From positions 18,907 to 82,906 of the forward strand of contig JAUCBJ010000852.1 in NCBI GenBank assembly GCA_032718475.1: DNA of 64,000 nucleotides. Reading direction: 5' to 3'. The notes below the pieces were generated by a model. The model saw nothing but the letters and a program-made list of their open reading frames with translations, had not been told where the DNA came from and did not search any database. The position numbers and the translations under genes are program-made. Numbering within the stretch: position 1 is the first letter of the stretch; every line of letters begins with the position of its first letter. This stretch comes from Nemertoderma westbladi. Taxonomy: Eukaryota > Xenacoelomorpha > Nemertodermatida > Nemertodermatidae. Shown here in pieces: positions 1 to 10,570 of the stretch.

Positions 1-507
1 GATGGACTTGAAATTCGGCATGGGATCAAGTCTCTCAGCGCCAGTTGTGACTGAGATCCAAGTGTATGTAGCCAATAACTTAGAGTATGATTAACAGTGT
101 AACAATGTAACCCATAATTTAGAATATAATTAATATTATTATTGTGAAAATTTATGAAACGCGAGAAAGCTGATGTCTGTGCCGCGCCCCCCCCCCCCCC
201 CCCCCCCTGTCTCCAAGTGTGAGAGGAAGAAAATACGTTACATACTGTATTTTTAGACTAAATAATTGGTTTGGGCAGTGGCGTACCCAGGGGGGTCTGA
301 AACTGAAAAACGGGTTTATTCGAACTGAAACAGAAACCTAAGTGTCCTCAGCAGTTGATAGCATATTATTAGCAAATATTAGATCTGTTAGAGATATATG
401 GAAGAAGATATTTTTTAAATAAAAAAAAAGTAATACAAAATAATATGAACAATTTGTTTTTATATTACATACTAACTAAATGTGTTTACACTTAACAATA
501 TATTGTT
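1..507. other. Left edge, no confirmed gene; poly-C tract
   Basis: No recognisable gene. A short plus-strand frame is open from base 2 to a TAA at 92-94 (30 codons) and could be the tail of an exon or mobile element cut by the window edge; I do not recognise it. A run of about 19 C lies at 188-206. The remainder is AT-rich and overlaps no readable coding sequence until the 3' end of the integrase-like gene. Confidence 0.4.
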
Positions 508-1267
508 TTAACAATCATCCAGATGGGCAATAGCACGTCTGCAGTCTATATAATATTGAAGTCCATAATCCCTACAGACTATTGTAGGATCTGGAACAGT
601 ATTACTCAATATTGTGAGCAAAGCACTGTCCCCTGCGGTGTCTATGGCATCATCTACATCAACATAAGAAACATCTTCGTCTGTGACTGGTCCCTCCCAA
701 TCTATACCGTAACTATGTATTTCATGCACGTTAAGCGATTCGTTAATGGGCCCTGTTGATCGAATATTGTCTCGAATACAACTGTTTGTAAAAATTCGAT
801 TTGGTGACCAATTATTCTCTGTGCGAATTGGATGGGCATTCCATCCGCAAGAAAATTCATATAGTGATCTGTTCAGTCGCGGTATAAATATATAATGTAG
901 TATAACTAAATCAGAGTGGTTATCAAAATTAAGTAATGAGTTTTGCTCTAAGAAGTAAAATAAATTGTAGTATAAATGACATACTACTCTAAATACATCA
1001 CGCCATAGCCGCTCTATACGCTGGTTATGGGTGCTCCGGCCAGCAATATAGCTTCCTCTATCTGTTCCTTGGTATTCGATCATCCAATAAGCGACTCGGC
1101 GATTTTCGCCACCTTTGTCACCACGAACTCTTGATGGAACTCCAAACAAATTGATTGCTTCGATGAAGGACGTAAACACAGTCTCTGCACGGTTATTTGA
1201 ACTGGCTCGTAGATATACTATCGACCGAGAGTATCCATCAACTCCTCCATGAATAATAATACCCCAT
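508..1267 (-). CDS. Integrase-like (DDE, rve-type) protein, exon 2
   Basis: Second exon of a two-exon integrase-like gene. It starts after a minus-strand acceptor (TTATACAG) at 1268-1269 and completes the arginine codon split across the intron (AG|A). Visible catalytic-core landmarks are DGYSR, then GDKGGEN about 40 residues later, then HNQRIERLWRDV, the expected order for the second half of a retroviral-type D,D-35-E integrase core. The first Asp (HIDGHH) is in exon 1. The tail is acidic (DEDVSYVDVDD) and without known motif. This family of integrase-core genes, spliced and without reverse transcriptase, is common in invertebrate genomes and is thought to derive from Ginger-like or retrotransposon integrases. 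Both exons are open, so it may be a recent copy or a domesticated gene. Confidence 0.72.
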
Positions 1268-1380
1268 CTGTATAACAATTAAAATATAAAATAAATATAA
1301 TCTAAGACCAATATAAATAAATACTGTATGTATAGTTATGAACAGTAAAACACTACTGTATATATAATACAGTAATATAC

Positions 1381-1442
1381 CGGTAGCTTAATTGGTGGAT
1401 GTCTATTAAGTGAAGTTCCGTGTTCAAATCCCACTCGCCACC
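1381..1442 (+). repeat. tRNA-like (SINE head) fragment in the intron
   Basis: Inside the 1268-1562 intron of the integrase-like gene. TAGCTTAATTGG fits the pol III A box (TRGCNNARYNGG) and GTTCAAATCC fits the B box, about 30 bases apart, and the segment ends CGCCACCA. The 5' end does not pair with the 3' end as an acceptor stem (that would need GGCGAGT upstream), so it is a tRNA-derived SINE head or decayed tRNA pseudogene rather than a working tRNA. Confidence 0.45.
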
Positions 1443-1562
1443 ATTTTGCAAAGGGATTTTCACTATCCAAACTGAAAATCTGTATCATCAATAATTATTG
1501 TTTATTGTATAAGATATTTAGGATTGGGCCTAATTTAAATGCTTACAAAAAAGCAAACCAAC

Positions 1563-2488
1563 CTTATCAAACTGTGATGTCCATCTATGTGCCACAGAGA
1601 ATTTGCCCCAGGAACAAAGTATTTCCTTCGGGTGACAAGGGCGCCCCATCGTTGAGAAGATAAAACAGGGTCAAGTTCAGTTAGAATTCTGTGAACTCTA
1701 TTCATCTGTACTTTAATTCCCTTCGCCTTTAGGATTCCATACACCAACTTACAACCGGCGTGTGTATATTGTCCATGTATTTCAACAATTACTGATTTTA
1801 ATTCCTCATCTGTCATATCTGTGTACTCCCCGGCAGCTTGTATATCAAATTCGGTGACCCTCCTTGTTATAGTAGACCTACTCACCCCAAAGATATTTGA
1901 AATATCCACCCAAGTAAAGCCCATTTCTCGCAGGTTTACTAATAATTCTTTAGATATATCATAAGACGGCCGCCCAGAACTTCTACTCGAAACACTGCCA
2001 CCTGATGGCGAACTCAAGGTATTTACAGTTACCGCTACTGGTACACTAAGTCTCATAGGAGATGTGCAGCACGGGGATAAATTCATATCATCCGGAGCAA
2101 TGGCAAGAAACCAACGCTTCCAACTCAGTAAGTCTGTTAGGAGTTGTGGTAAACATCTGAATGGGTTGATACCGGTATCACTAAAATTACGTAATATAAT
2201 TTCTATTGTAGTAATGAAGTGTTCCAATGATCGCACAAGAAAATCGTATTGGAAGTCGTCTTGTGATAGTGAATTGTCCCTCGCAAAGCGTAAACATGAC
2301 TCAAGAACTTTCTCTAAATCTCGCAGAAAGAGCTCAGATCCACTAACTACAGACGCCGGCAGGTCATCCATATCATATGTCATATATCTCTGTATCTTTC
2401 TAACAGTCTGTTCACGGTCAGACAGTAGGCCTAATTTAGTTATAGTAATACTGCTGTACACTGGTACAACATCCCACTTTATATCCAA
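1563..2488 (-). CDS. Integrase-like protein, exon 1 (HTH + integrase N-terminal part)
   Basis: First exon, 317 codons in the continuous frame from ATG at 2486-2488; splicing at AAG|GTTGGT (exon end 1563) gives an in-frame join with exon 2. Residues ~1-165 are an unrecognised helical region. Around residues 175-215 (GFTWVDISNIFGVSRSTITR) lies a resolvase-like helix-turn-helix, then a segment of the kind found before integrase cores (HGQYTHAGCKLVYGIL), then HIDGHH with the first catalytic Asp. The last residues of the unspliced frame (after HSLIR) are intron read-through. Function inferred: DNA strand transfer in the nucleus, or a domesticated DNA-binding derivative. Confidence 0.7.
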
Positions 2489-2529
2489 TCAAAGGGGATG
2501 TGCGTGGGGTAGAGGGAAATTTGAATTTC

Positions 2530-3003
2530 CATTTCATATTGTGTCAATATTTAAACTGTACTGTGTCAATATTTAAACTGTACTGTGTCAATATTTAAAC
2601 TGTACTGTGTCAATATTATACTGTACTGTGTCAATATTTAAACTGTACTGTGTCAATATTTAAACTGTACTGTGTCAATATTATACTGTACTGTGTCAAT
2701 ATTTAAACTGTACTGTGTCAATATTATACTGTACTGTGTCAATATTATACTGTACTGTGTCAATATTATACTGTACTGTGTCAATATTATACTGTACTGT
2801 GTCAATATTTAAACTGTACTGTGTCAATATTTAAACTGTACTGTGTTAATATCATACTGTACTGTGTCAATATTTAAACTGTACTGCGTCAATATTATAC
2901 TGTACTGTGTCAATATAATACTGTACTGTGTCAATATTATATTGTACTGTGTCAATATTATATTGTACTGTGTCAATATTTAAACTGAACTGTGTCAATA
3001 TTT
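2530..3003. repeat. 21/22-bp minisatellite (~22 copies)
   Basis: Tandem copies of ACTGTACTGTGTCAATATT followed by either TAA (22 bp) or TA (21 bp), with the two length variants interspersed. It sits just upstream (5') of the integrase-like gene, whose start is at 2488. Confidence 0.95.
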
Positions 3004-4228
3004 TGTAATTTTTTTAAATATTGCAACCCCACTTCAAATATTGAATTTTGAGCCAGATATGATGCCATAGCTGTTGTCCTGTGGTTGCATGTGTTTCCAC
3101 GTTTCATGGCTCGAAATGGGCTTGCGTTGCAGGTGGATTTTGAAGAGAGAAGGGTGGCGTTGAATGCAGAGATGGACTCGTGGTTGTGTCGGACATCCAC
3201 TGCCTCCGCTATCGTCCTGCAAGGATGTTTGAACGTGCCGACCCGGGGTGCCCTGGATCATCTGAGTGATATGGGGCAGTGGAAGCTGTACCATGCCGTC
3301 ATGAATGCGCTTCTTACTGCAGTGTGGCGCCTGCAGTAAGATAGCAAACAGGGCCCTCGGGCATTGCATTGCCCCATTATTGGGGCATTACTCCTGCCTG
3401 CCTGCCTCCCTTTGTTACTTTGAAATGGCCTGAATGTGAGGCCTTTCGAAGGATTAATGCAGTATGGTAATTGTACTGTAAAGGGTTATGATTTTGTTTA
3501 CTTGTTAAGTATTTCTTAATATTGCTTAAAAACAAGTAAACATGTGTAAACAAATAAATCAAACATAATATTAGGCATATACAATTCTTATTGTAGCCAA
3601 CATTTCACATTTTTATTGGGGTATTTACACTAAGAATACATGCTTGCAATTACTGGCTACACCGGACTGCTTCTAGCTCTACAGTATGCATATGATCGTT
3701 GAATCTGAAGATGTTGATCTCAGTTAAATAGGATTTACCTCAATATTAGTTTATTGTTTTGTTGTATCTCAACAAGACTCTTTAACCCGATTTTTTTACT
3801 AATCCATTAATATACAGGCGTACAGGTACACGTAGGTGGCGGTGTGAAATTAACACACATTTAACTCAGACCCCCCCCCCCCCCCCCCCACCGCCCGTTT
3901 TCTTGACTTCTGGACGTACTGTAATAGAGATTTTTTCCGTACCGGATATGTGTAATTGATTAATGAAACAATAATTGATTAATTTCCCTAAGTTTGAACT
4001 ATTCTGTTATTTCCTTTTTAGATTGTTGCATTAGCTACCCAATAGCTTATCTTCCAACAATTACACTGACTTGTTTCCATGGCTAACTATAATCATTTTC
4101 AGATTCATCAACATACATTTGATATTTTTAAATTCAATGCTGGTAAGTGATACCGGTTAGCTAACAGTAACTAATCAGAATAAATTAATGTCAGTTTAAA
4201 TATCTCTGTCTGTTTTATGCTATTATAG
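3004..4228. other. Intergenic; unassigned 84-codon frame and poly-C
   Basis: A GC-richer island at about 3070-3340 has an 84-codon plus-strand frame (3085-3339) and overlapping minus-strand frames; none has a family signature I recognise, so no gene is called. It could be a decayed exon. A run of about 19 C lies near 3871-3889. The rest is AT-rich without structure. Confidence 0.4.
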
Positions 4229-4576
4229 TACAGTCCCAATCCCAATAAACTTTAACTTGGTCGTTTTGGCGGCCAAAATGACCAAAATCACCAAAAAAAT
4301 GCAGTGTATTCCTATGGGCTACTTGGTCGTTTTGGCGAAGCGATTTAACTCGAATCAGCTAAGTCCAGACATTCAGTCTCCTTGGCCATCCATTTGGTGG
4401 ATCTGACTAAATGTTGGCTCGCTTTCATTTTTATTATTGACAGATTGTTAACTTACCTGGCGCTGAGCCTTGCAGTACTGGAGTCCGCCCACTGAGGCAT
4501 TGATAGAGTAGACATTCTTATAAAAGGAGTTGAATGGGGCTTTGTTAAAGGAGGAGTATGTATAATAATCTGAACG

Positions 4577-4720
4577 TCCCGAAATTAATTTATGGACGTC
4601 CCGAAATTAACTTATGGACGTCCTGAAATTAATTTATGGACGTCCCAAAATTAATCTATCAACCAATCAGAATCGTAATGAAATAACTAATTAATGGACG
4701 TCCATAAATTAATTTCGGGA
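4577..4720. repeat. 22-bp direct repeats plus inverted copy
   Basis: About four tandem copies of GACGTCCCGAAATTAATTTA(TG) at 4577-4660, followed by an inverted copy near 4693-4718 (GGACGTCCATAAATTAATTT). Lies within the 4231-5693 element. Confidence 0.75.
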
Positions 4721-4814
4721 TGGTAATTTCGGAAATTAATTTCAATAATATTTTTTTTAATAATAAAATTTTTTTTTAATATTTTTTTACAATGTATAAT
4801 TCGCGGACACTGCG

Positions 4815-5216
4815 GGGTGACTACAAAACAAAGACCCAATTATAACGACCTACATAATCTTGTTACATGTGTTAACTTTCGTTAATTGTTTTGAATCCCC
4901 CGTCACGCCTCTGTAACTTGCTCCTTTACTAACCTGCTCCTTTAAATAGCAATGGTACATAACGCTCATTGTGACCTGTACAAAACAAAGAGGTAAAGTC
5001 GCATTACGTCCCAAAGAGCGTTAGGTTCCAAAGAGCTTTAGGTCCCATTGCCAGAGAGAGTGAGGTCACATTGCCATTTAAAGGAGCAGGTTAGTAAAGA
5101 AGCAGGTTACAGAGGCGTGTTGGGGAACCAAAACAATAAACGAAAGTTAACACATGTGTTTTGTATTTGTACAGGTCTTTATTATTTGGGTCGTTGGTCT
5201 TTGTTTTGTAGTCACC
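4815..5216. repeat. Nested inverted repeat, ~140-bp arms
   Basis: The left arm (about 4815-4956) and right arm (about 5063-5216) are diverged reverse complements. Shared blocks include GTGACTACAAAACAAAGACC, GTTAACTTTCGTT and ACTAACCTGCTCCTTTAAAT. Probably a second short element inserted in, or making up the core of, the surrounding TIR element. The CTGTAACCTGC block also recurs at 5805-5960 and 27890. Confidence 0.75.
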
Positions 5217-5693
5217 CGACACTGCGGTGTTGCGTGGGGGCCACCAATCCACCCACCCACACTCAACTCCCAACTTCCTGGACACTAGGATACTGAGTAA
5301 AAGCGTCTAAAACTACTACAGGAACTCCATGACAGACTATGGGCTAGCGAGGGACTGGCGCCCTTGAACATGTAAACTGTAGTACCTACTGTACCACCTA
5401 CCTTAAAGTGACCTGTGGGACCAGCCCATTATTAGTGAGGTCGGCATTTCTCTTTATCCTGCCGCTCTCTTTGTATTACAATAGCATACAGCTAACCAAT
5501 GGCAATGGTCTACCCCCAGTGCGGATTTATATCTGCCATCATCCTGGGCTTTACTTACACTCAGCCTATATTCACTGGCTGTGATTGACAAGCCAACTTG
5601 CCTCAGAAGTTGAATGCCGCAATTTATATTTGGCCATTTTGGTCGTTTTGGCCGCCAAAATGACCAAGTTTATGTTTATTGGGATTGGGACTG

Positions 5694-6216
5694 TACTCAT
5701 ATAATTTGAGATTTTTAGCACTGTCGCCTACATTTTAAATGGTTTTCTCAGTAACGTGGTATGTATGTTTCCTCAATTGGTAGCGGGATTGTATTGTATA
5801 TTGGTTTGGTTAGAAAAACGGGCATCTGTAACCTGCTTCCTTCCCTCAATTGTTTTGGTTGAAAAATACCTCCTTTGTAACCTGCACCTTTCCCTCAATT
5901 GTTAACAAGATTGTTTTTATTGTTTTGGTTAGAGTAGCTCGTCTCTGTAACCTGCCCCCCCCCCCCCCCCCCCCGTACATTTCCCATTGTAATATAAAGT
6001 AACGGTAAATACATTACATACAACAGCATTAGTGGGTGAATTTGGAAGATTGATTTGCCACGACAGTGTTAAGGAATACTGGGAATCTCTATTTCCAACA
6101 GGTAATGAAGCTGTTTTTATATTATGGAACAGTAAACGTGGTATATCAACTTCTATCAAATCTGATGCACCACCAAGCATTGTGAAAATGGGTGATGGAA
6201 GTGATTGGCACGCGAA
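5694..6216. other. Intergenic with a dispersed CTGTAACCTGC repeat and poly-C
   Basis: Three imperfect direct copies at about 5805-5960 share TTGTTTTGGTT, then CTGTAACCTGC, then TTCCCTCAATTG. The last ends in a ~17-19 C run near 5946-5964. A 75-codon plus-strand frame (6032-6259) runs into the 19-bp repeat and has no recognised motif, so it is not called as a gene. Confidence 0.6.
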
Positions 6217-6588
6217 CTTAAATCCTATAAGCGAACTTAGATCCTATACGCGAACCTGATCCTATACGCGAACTTAGATCCTATATGCGAACTTAGATCC
6301 TAGACGCGAACTTAGATCCTAGACGCGAAATTAGATCCTATACGCGAACTTAGATCCAGTACGCGAACTTAGATCCTAGAGGCGAACTTAGATCCTAGAG
6401 GCGAACTTAGATCCTATACGCAAACTTAGATCCTAGACGCGAACTTAGATCCTATAGGCGAACTTAGATCCTATATGCGAAATTAGATCCTAGATGCAAA
6501 CTTAGATCCTATAGGCAAACTTAGATCCTATACACGATCTTAGATCCAATACGCGAACTTAGATCCTAGATGCGAACTTAGATCCTAC
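6217..6588. repeat. 19-bp minisatellite (~19-20 copies)
   Basis: Tandem copies of GCGAACTTAGATCCTATAC with frequent substitutions in the last bases (TAGAC, TAGAG, TATAG). Ends about 55 bp before the Penelope-like fragment. Confidence 0.95.
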
Positions 6589-6643
6589 AGTTTAATTTAT
6601 TTTATAACCTTATATATCGCATCATATATTAAAGAATATCCTT

Positions 6644-7174
6644 GTGCCATCCAGACTGAGGTGTACAAGGGAACTTTCACCTTGTGATTTTCTAGGAGTT
6701 CATAAATGTGACAGAGCGGCATGTGTACCCTGTAAAGTATTATTACCTTTAAAATATGTCAGCTCAACAACTAACAAAAGCCACAGGGTTTATATAAAGA
6801 ATGATTTATCTTGCAATGCTAAAAATGTTATTTATGTGGTGACTTGCCTTAAATGTAACTTATTTGGTATCGGTTCAACAAAGGACTTAAAGCCTAGGAT
6901 AGCCAACTACAAGACAAAGATAATTAATGACAAACCATCGACTGCCATCGACAGACATTTTACTACCTCGGGTCATTCTTACAATGCACACTTCAGAATT
7001 ACACCATTTGATTGTCTACCGATCTCAGCAAACAAAAAACTGAACCGAGGGAGAATTAAAGAGGGAGAATGGCAGTGCCGGTTGGAAACTTTACAACCAA
7101 TGGGTTTGAATGTTCTCAACGAGGCAGTGATCAATAACTTTGGACTTGATGTTTTCAATCCTAAAGAATTATAA
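6644..7174 (+). CDS. Penelope-like element, 3' fragment: GIY-YIG endonuclease
   Basis: C-terminal part of a Penelope-like retroelement polyprotein, 5' truncated, so the reverse transcriptase is absent. The frame is open a little upstream and reads NILVPSRLRCTR, typical of the linker before the endonuclease; the 6644 start is only the first possible initiation codon (GTG), not a true start. A zinc-binding-type KCDRAACVPC lies at residues 21-30. The GIY-YIG core is at about 61-90: NVIYVVTCLKC, then FGIGST and LKPRI. Later residues (IDRHFTTSGHS, NRGRIKEGEWQ with the catalytic-type Glu) match the usual order for this domain. The normal second Tyr of the motif is Phe/Gly-shifted (LFGIG), so activity is uncertain. 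Stops naturally at 7174. Confidence 0.75.
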   Translation: MPSRLRCTRELSPCDFLGVHKCDRAACVPCKVLLPLKYVSSTTNKSHRVYIKNDLSCNAKNVIYVVTCLKCNLFGIGSTKDLKPRIANYKTKIINDKPSTAIDRHFTTSGHSYNAHFRITPFDCLPISANKKLNRGRIKEGEWQCRLETLQPMGLNVLNEAVINNFGLDVFNPKEL

Positions 7175-7489
7175 AGATTAAAGATTCACAGATTTAAAAA
7201 ACTCATTAGTTGCTAGGGTAGTATTATTATTTGTAGTGCATTAATTCTAGAATATCGTTTATTTGAAAACGATAGAGAGAGCTATCGAAAGCTAATAATA
7301 AAAAAATAAATTTTTAGTGATTGATCATATAAGTTGTCACTTTTTGAAATCTTAAAATATTATTATATATATATATATATATATACGTATATGTATTGTA
7401 TTTTGTATATACAAAAATATGTACAAGCATTTTAAATGTTTTACAATGTAATGAGTTATTGTACAATATCATGGTATAATACAGTAGGC
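7175..7489. other. AT-rich spacer with (AT)n
   Basis: Follows the Penelope-like fragment and may be its 3' untranslated end. Two small hairpins lie near 7250-7290 (ATCGTTT/AAACGAT and CGATAG/CTATCG). An (AT)n microsatellite lies at about 7362-7386. No gene seen. Confidence 0.6.
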
Positions 7490-8560
7490 CTACATGTAAT
7501 ACATATCAGAAAAAAACCAGTATATTTGATGTGCTATATACAGTCTGTATCTACAGATGGCAGTCATGTGCGTGTGTGGTAACCCATAAAACATTTCACA
7601 TGTATGGGTGGGTACCTGACATTTCCCGCAGATCATTCGCGTATATTTCTTGCAGTGTTTGCACACTCGGATGAGTCCCGCATTACTAACAAGATCGTGA
7701 CCAACACCATCATAGCGAATGTCTGGTATCACAGACCTAACTGGGCAGGGTTCCAACCTCTGATCTCAGCATTGCCTGCACCACAACTCGATAGAAATCT
7801 ATTTGCTTCACCTTAGAATCGGCATGACTGATTTGGAACAATCGCCAGGATGCTACCATCACCACATTGAAGGCATGTATAAGAAGAGGAAAATACCACT
7901 TCTTCCCATGTATGGATGGGCGAACGTTGGATAATGCCCTGTCTACCAAGTCCACCCCTCCCATATGTTTATTGTACAGCTTGACAGCCAATGGCTGACT
8001 TATGGCAGTCTTGCTCCAGCGGTTTACATGCTGGATAGGTTCTACACCAACAGCGTTACTCCCCATCGTTACGACCGAGTTGTCATTCCACCGAATAAAC
8101 TCAATACCATCACCTGTACGATAGTCGAAAGTACCACGTTCTCTCTTCTTCATAACATCGACAGCTAGGAGGGGACAGCCCCCAATCCTATTTACTCGAA
8201 CTGTGCCTGTAGCACTAAAACCAATTGTTGACAACTTTTGAAGTAGGTCAACAGACGTAAAAAAGTTGTCGAAGAAAACATGGTGCCTGCTGGGGTTCTC
8301 ACAAACCTTCAGACCACCTAGCACTACCTGCATTCCCAGTGGATATTCATTCCGGTTTGACCACTGGAGATCTTCCTTCATATTATATGTGGACACAGTA
8401 TGGATATGGAGCTGCCTGTCATCCAGCATTTAAACCCAAACCTTACAGGTTTATTACGAATGAATTGCTTGCATGAATGATGGCCATAATATGGGACCAT
8501 ACATTCATCGACACTAAGGTTGGTATGCACGCACAACCCCATTAGCTAAAGTTTAGGAAA
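7490..8560 (-). pseudogene. piggyBac-type transposase, 5' truncated and frameshifted
   Basis: Minus-strand remains of a DDE_Tnp_1_7 transposase. Three pieces lie in different frames. The 5' piece (~8420-8560) reads DECMVPYYG, the first catalytic-Asp region. The long middle frame (7737-8429) has HHVFFDNFFTS with the second Asp, ATGTVR, and HMGGVDLVD with the third Asp, followed by HGKKWYFPLL. The last piece (7490-7756) is the C-terminal Cys-rich RING-like domain (CKHCKK, CGKC, HTCEMFY). Frame breaks fall near 8400-8430 and 7740-7756, and an in-frame stop lies just upstream of the first piece. The N-terminal third of the usual ~550-600 aa protein is absent and no TTAA-flanked ends are identified. 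Inactive. Confidence 0.85.
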
Positions 8561-8619
8561 AGTCATAAAATTTCAGATTCCCAACTGCGTTTGTTTCAGA
8601 ATTATAATAAAAAAACCAC

Positions 8620-8662
8620 GGGGGGGGGGGGGGGGGGTCATATTGACCCCCCCCCCCCCCCC
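8620..8662. repeat. G-tract/C-tract palindrome
   Basis: About 18 G, then TCATATTGA, then about 16 C followed by GGG. The GGGTCA and TGACCC flanks pair as well, so the whole forms one inverted repeat with a 3-base centre. Exact tract lengths may be limited by sequencing. Confidence 0.85.
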
Positions 8663-9600
8663 GGGTTTAATAGAGTGAAAATATTGTAGAAGGAGGTAGC
8701 ATTACCATATGTATGCGGTTCGCAGATCGCTGACAACACTGCAATGCATGCAGTTATTCTTTCTGTTAGCTATGGGCCAGCAGGGAAGAAAAAGGCAGCT
8801 GGAGCACCAACTGCCAAAAAACAGCGCACTTCATATCACACGCTGTTGTTCGCCCTGTAATTTAATAAAATATTTAATAATTAAATTGAATATTGAAATT
8901 GAAATTAATACCTTTTTTGAAATAATATGTTACCCACTTAATATACATTTAACAGACGTGAAACACAGGATTCGATTTTCAGGAATTATAAAAATACCAT
9001 AGCATCATTTAAACTGTTAAATTTTTTTTTTTAGTTACAATTACGTACGTCAAATTTTTAGCAGTTTATATTCATTATCAAATTACAAATTTTCATTAAG
9101 TATTATAGTCAAACAGGTATTAAGTTAATCCAATGCAGCTGCCTAAAGTTAGTTATTCTAATAATGCCTGAAATGGCGGTTAGACTATGTAGTACAGTAG
9201 AGTTTAATCTACCACCCGTCTATACGTGCCTCCACCACCGCTGCGCTGATGCCGGTCTCCCTCAAGCTACGCGAGTTCAACTTTGCCCTTGAACTCCGTG
9301 CGCCTCTCAAGCACATTATTGATGCCCGTAGTATAAATGTATAAATATAATGAGTTTACCTCATTATTCTTCGATAAAGCGCACCTAGAAGTGAGTAATA
9401 AATAAATAGGAAATGTACCTTATGTGTAAAGTAAAGCACCAGTGTCTATTGTAACGGAAAACAAGTTGACTTTCAGTGTGATGAAAGATCTAGACATATA
9501 AAGTAGTTGACTTTCAGTGTGATGAAAGAGTCTAGACATATAAAGTATCTTTTCTATTCTTCCCTATATTGATTTTACAGAGCTCTAATGTTAAAGTTTA
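8663..9600. other. Intergenic; one ~41-bp tandem duplication
   Basis: A 97-codon plus-strand frame at 8709-9002 has no recognised motif and is not called. Positions 9466-9547 hold two tandem copies of a ~41-bp block (AGTTGACTTTCAGTGTGATG then AAAGA and TCTAGACATATAAAGT). Otherwise nothing seen. Confidence 0.5.
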
Positions 9601-10570
9601 TTAGATAAAATATATTACGTCCCCCTTGTCGGCAATGGACGACTTTGCCCTTTCAAGAGCCTTCTGGTATCTAGGTTTCCTTCTGACTGCCTGGATAGCA
9701 TTAAGGGTTTGACCTGTTCCCTCGGTCTTACTCCAAAGGCGTGGTGCAATTGAGGGCGCCTTGAAGTCTACTCTCATAGCTGCTTCCCGCTTTGTGAGTT
9801 CATTGATCTCTGATTTAGTCCAGCGAGATTTCCTTCCTTTTCTGGTTGCTCCTGTTTGGTCAGTGTCCACATCCTGCGGATTTGTGGATGACAACTCTGG
9901 ACTACATACTTTTTCGACTAGCTTAAGAGGACAGCTAGATGATATAACCGGTTCCCTGGGTGGAATTGTCTTGTGACAGGATTCGCTTCGCTCTTCCTCA
10001 GAGTCTGAACTGTTAGAGGGCCGCTTAGTTCGGCCCTTACGGCTTCGACTGATCGATCCTACTGGTTCGGGTAACATCACCAGTTTTCCTTTCACGTCCC
10101 CCTGAATCCACTTCATAATCCTGTTTATCCCGAAATGGAGGGGGGGTCCTAGGGGGGACTCTTTCATCGTCTGTCTCTTTACGTTCACTGAGGATGTCAT
10201 TCAGAGTGTCTCTGTACCTCTTGAGCTTACGACAAGCTCTTATGGCATCTTGAGTTCTGCCAGGCACCACTTTGAGTTCGAGTAGTTCCATATTTTTGAA
10301 TTTGCACCTAGGTGATAGGTTACTCTCCGCATTGGCTAGTCTCCAAATCTCCTCTTCATTCCACCTGACATTGACTCCTGGAGCCATGTTATCCTCGCAA
10401 TATTCATTAGGGTGGCGCCTGCGGGTGTGGAGGCTGGCTGCTGCCTTGGACCCCCAGGAAGTGCTGCACCATTTACAGTAAATTCGATTTGGTGTGCCAG
10501 TGTGTTCCCTTGTCAAAGGTGAGGGTGGTGGTTGCTCGTCCGAGCCTTCCTCACTGCTCTTGTATGACAT
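9601..10570 (-). pseudogene. C2H2 zinc-finger + Myb-like ORF of R2/NeSL-type retroelement, frame-broken
   Basis: Two overlapping minus-strand frames. The first (10570 to 10037) starts at ATG and has a C2H2 finger at residues ~31-54 (CKWC, then HTRRRH), then a Myb/SANT-like segment (VRWNEEEIWRLA) followed by RACRKLKRYR. The second (10200 to 9601) has a basic Ser-rich linker, a second Myb-like segment (SRWTKSEINELTKREAAMR) and RRKPRYQKALE, then stops. A single frame change around 10.1-10.2 kb would account for both. A finger followed by Myb motifs is the N-terminal DNA-binding layout of R2/NeSL-group non-LTR retrotransposons, but no reverse transcriptase follows. Either a 3'-truncated element or a stand-alone derivative. 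Confidence 0.55.

Larger units (their letters stand above)
4231..5693. mobile_element. Non-autonomous TIR element with TA target duplication
   Basis: The ends are inverted copies: CAGTCCCAATCCCAATAAAC at the left and its complement at the right, continuing for about 60 bp. Both ends are flanked by TA (4229-4230 and 5694-5695). The TIR itself contains a near-perfect palindrome (TTGGTCGTTTTGG, CGG, CCAAAATGACCAA). No transposase is visible inside. CAGT ends with TA duplications suit a Tc1/mariner-type or similar element; superfamily not proven. Length 1463 bp. Confidence 0.8.

Noticed and set aside
1381..1442. Functional tRNA gene
   Set aside because: A and B boxes fit, but the 5' side does not pair with the 3' acceptor sequence, so no cloverleaf closes.
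3034..3369. Overlapping 84- and 111-codon frames on opposite strands
   Set aside because: No motif on either strand; a GC-richer island alone does not support a gene.
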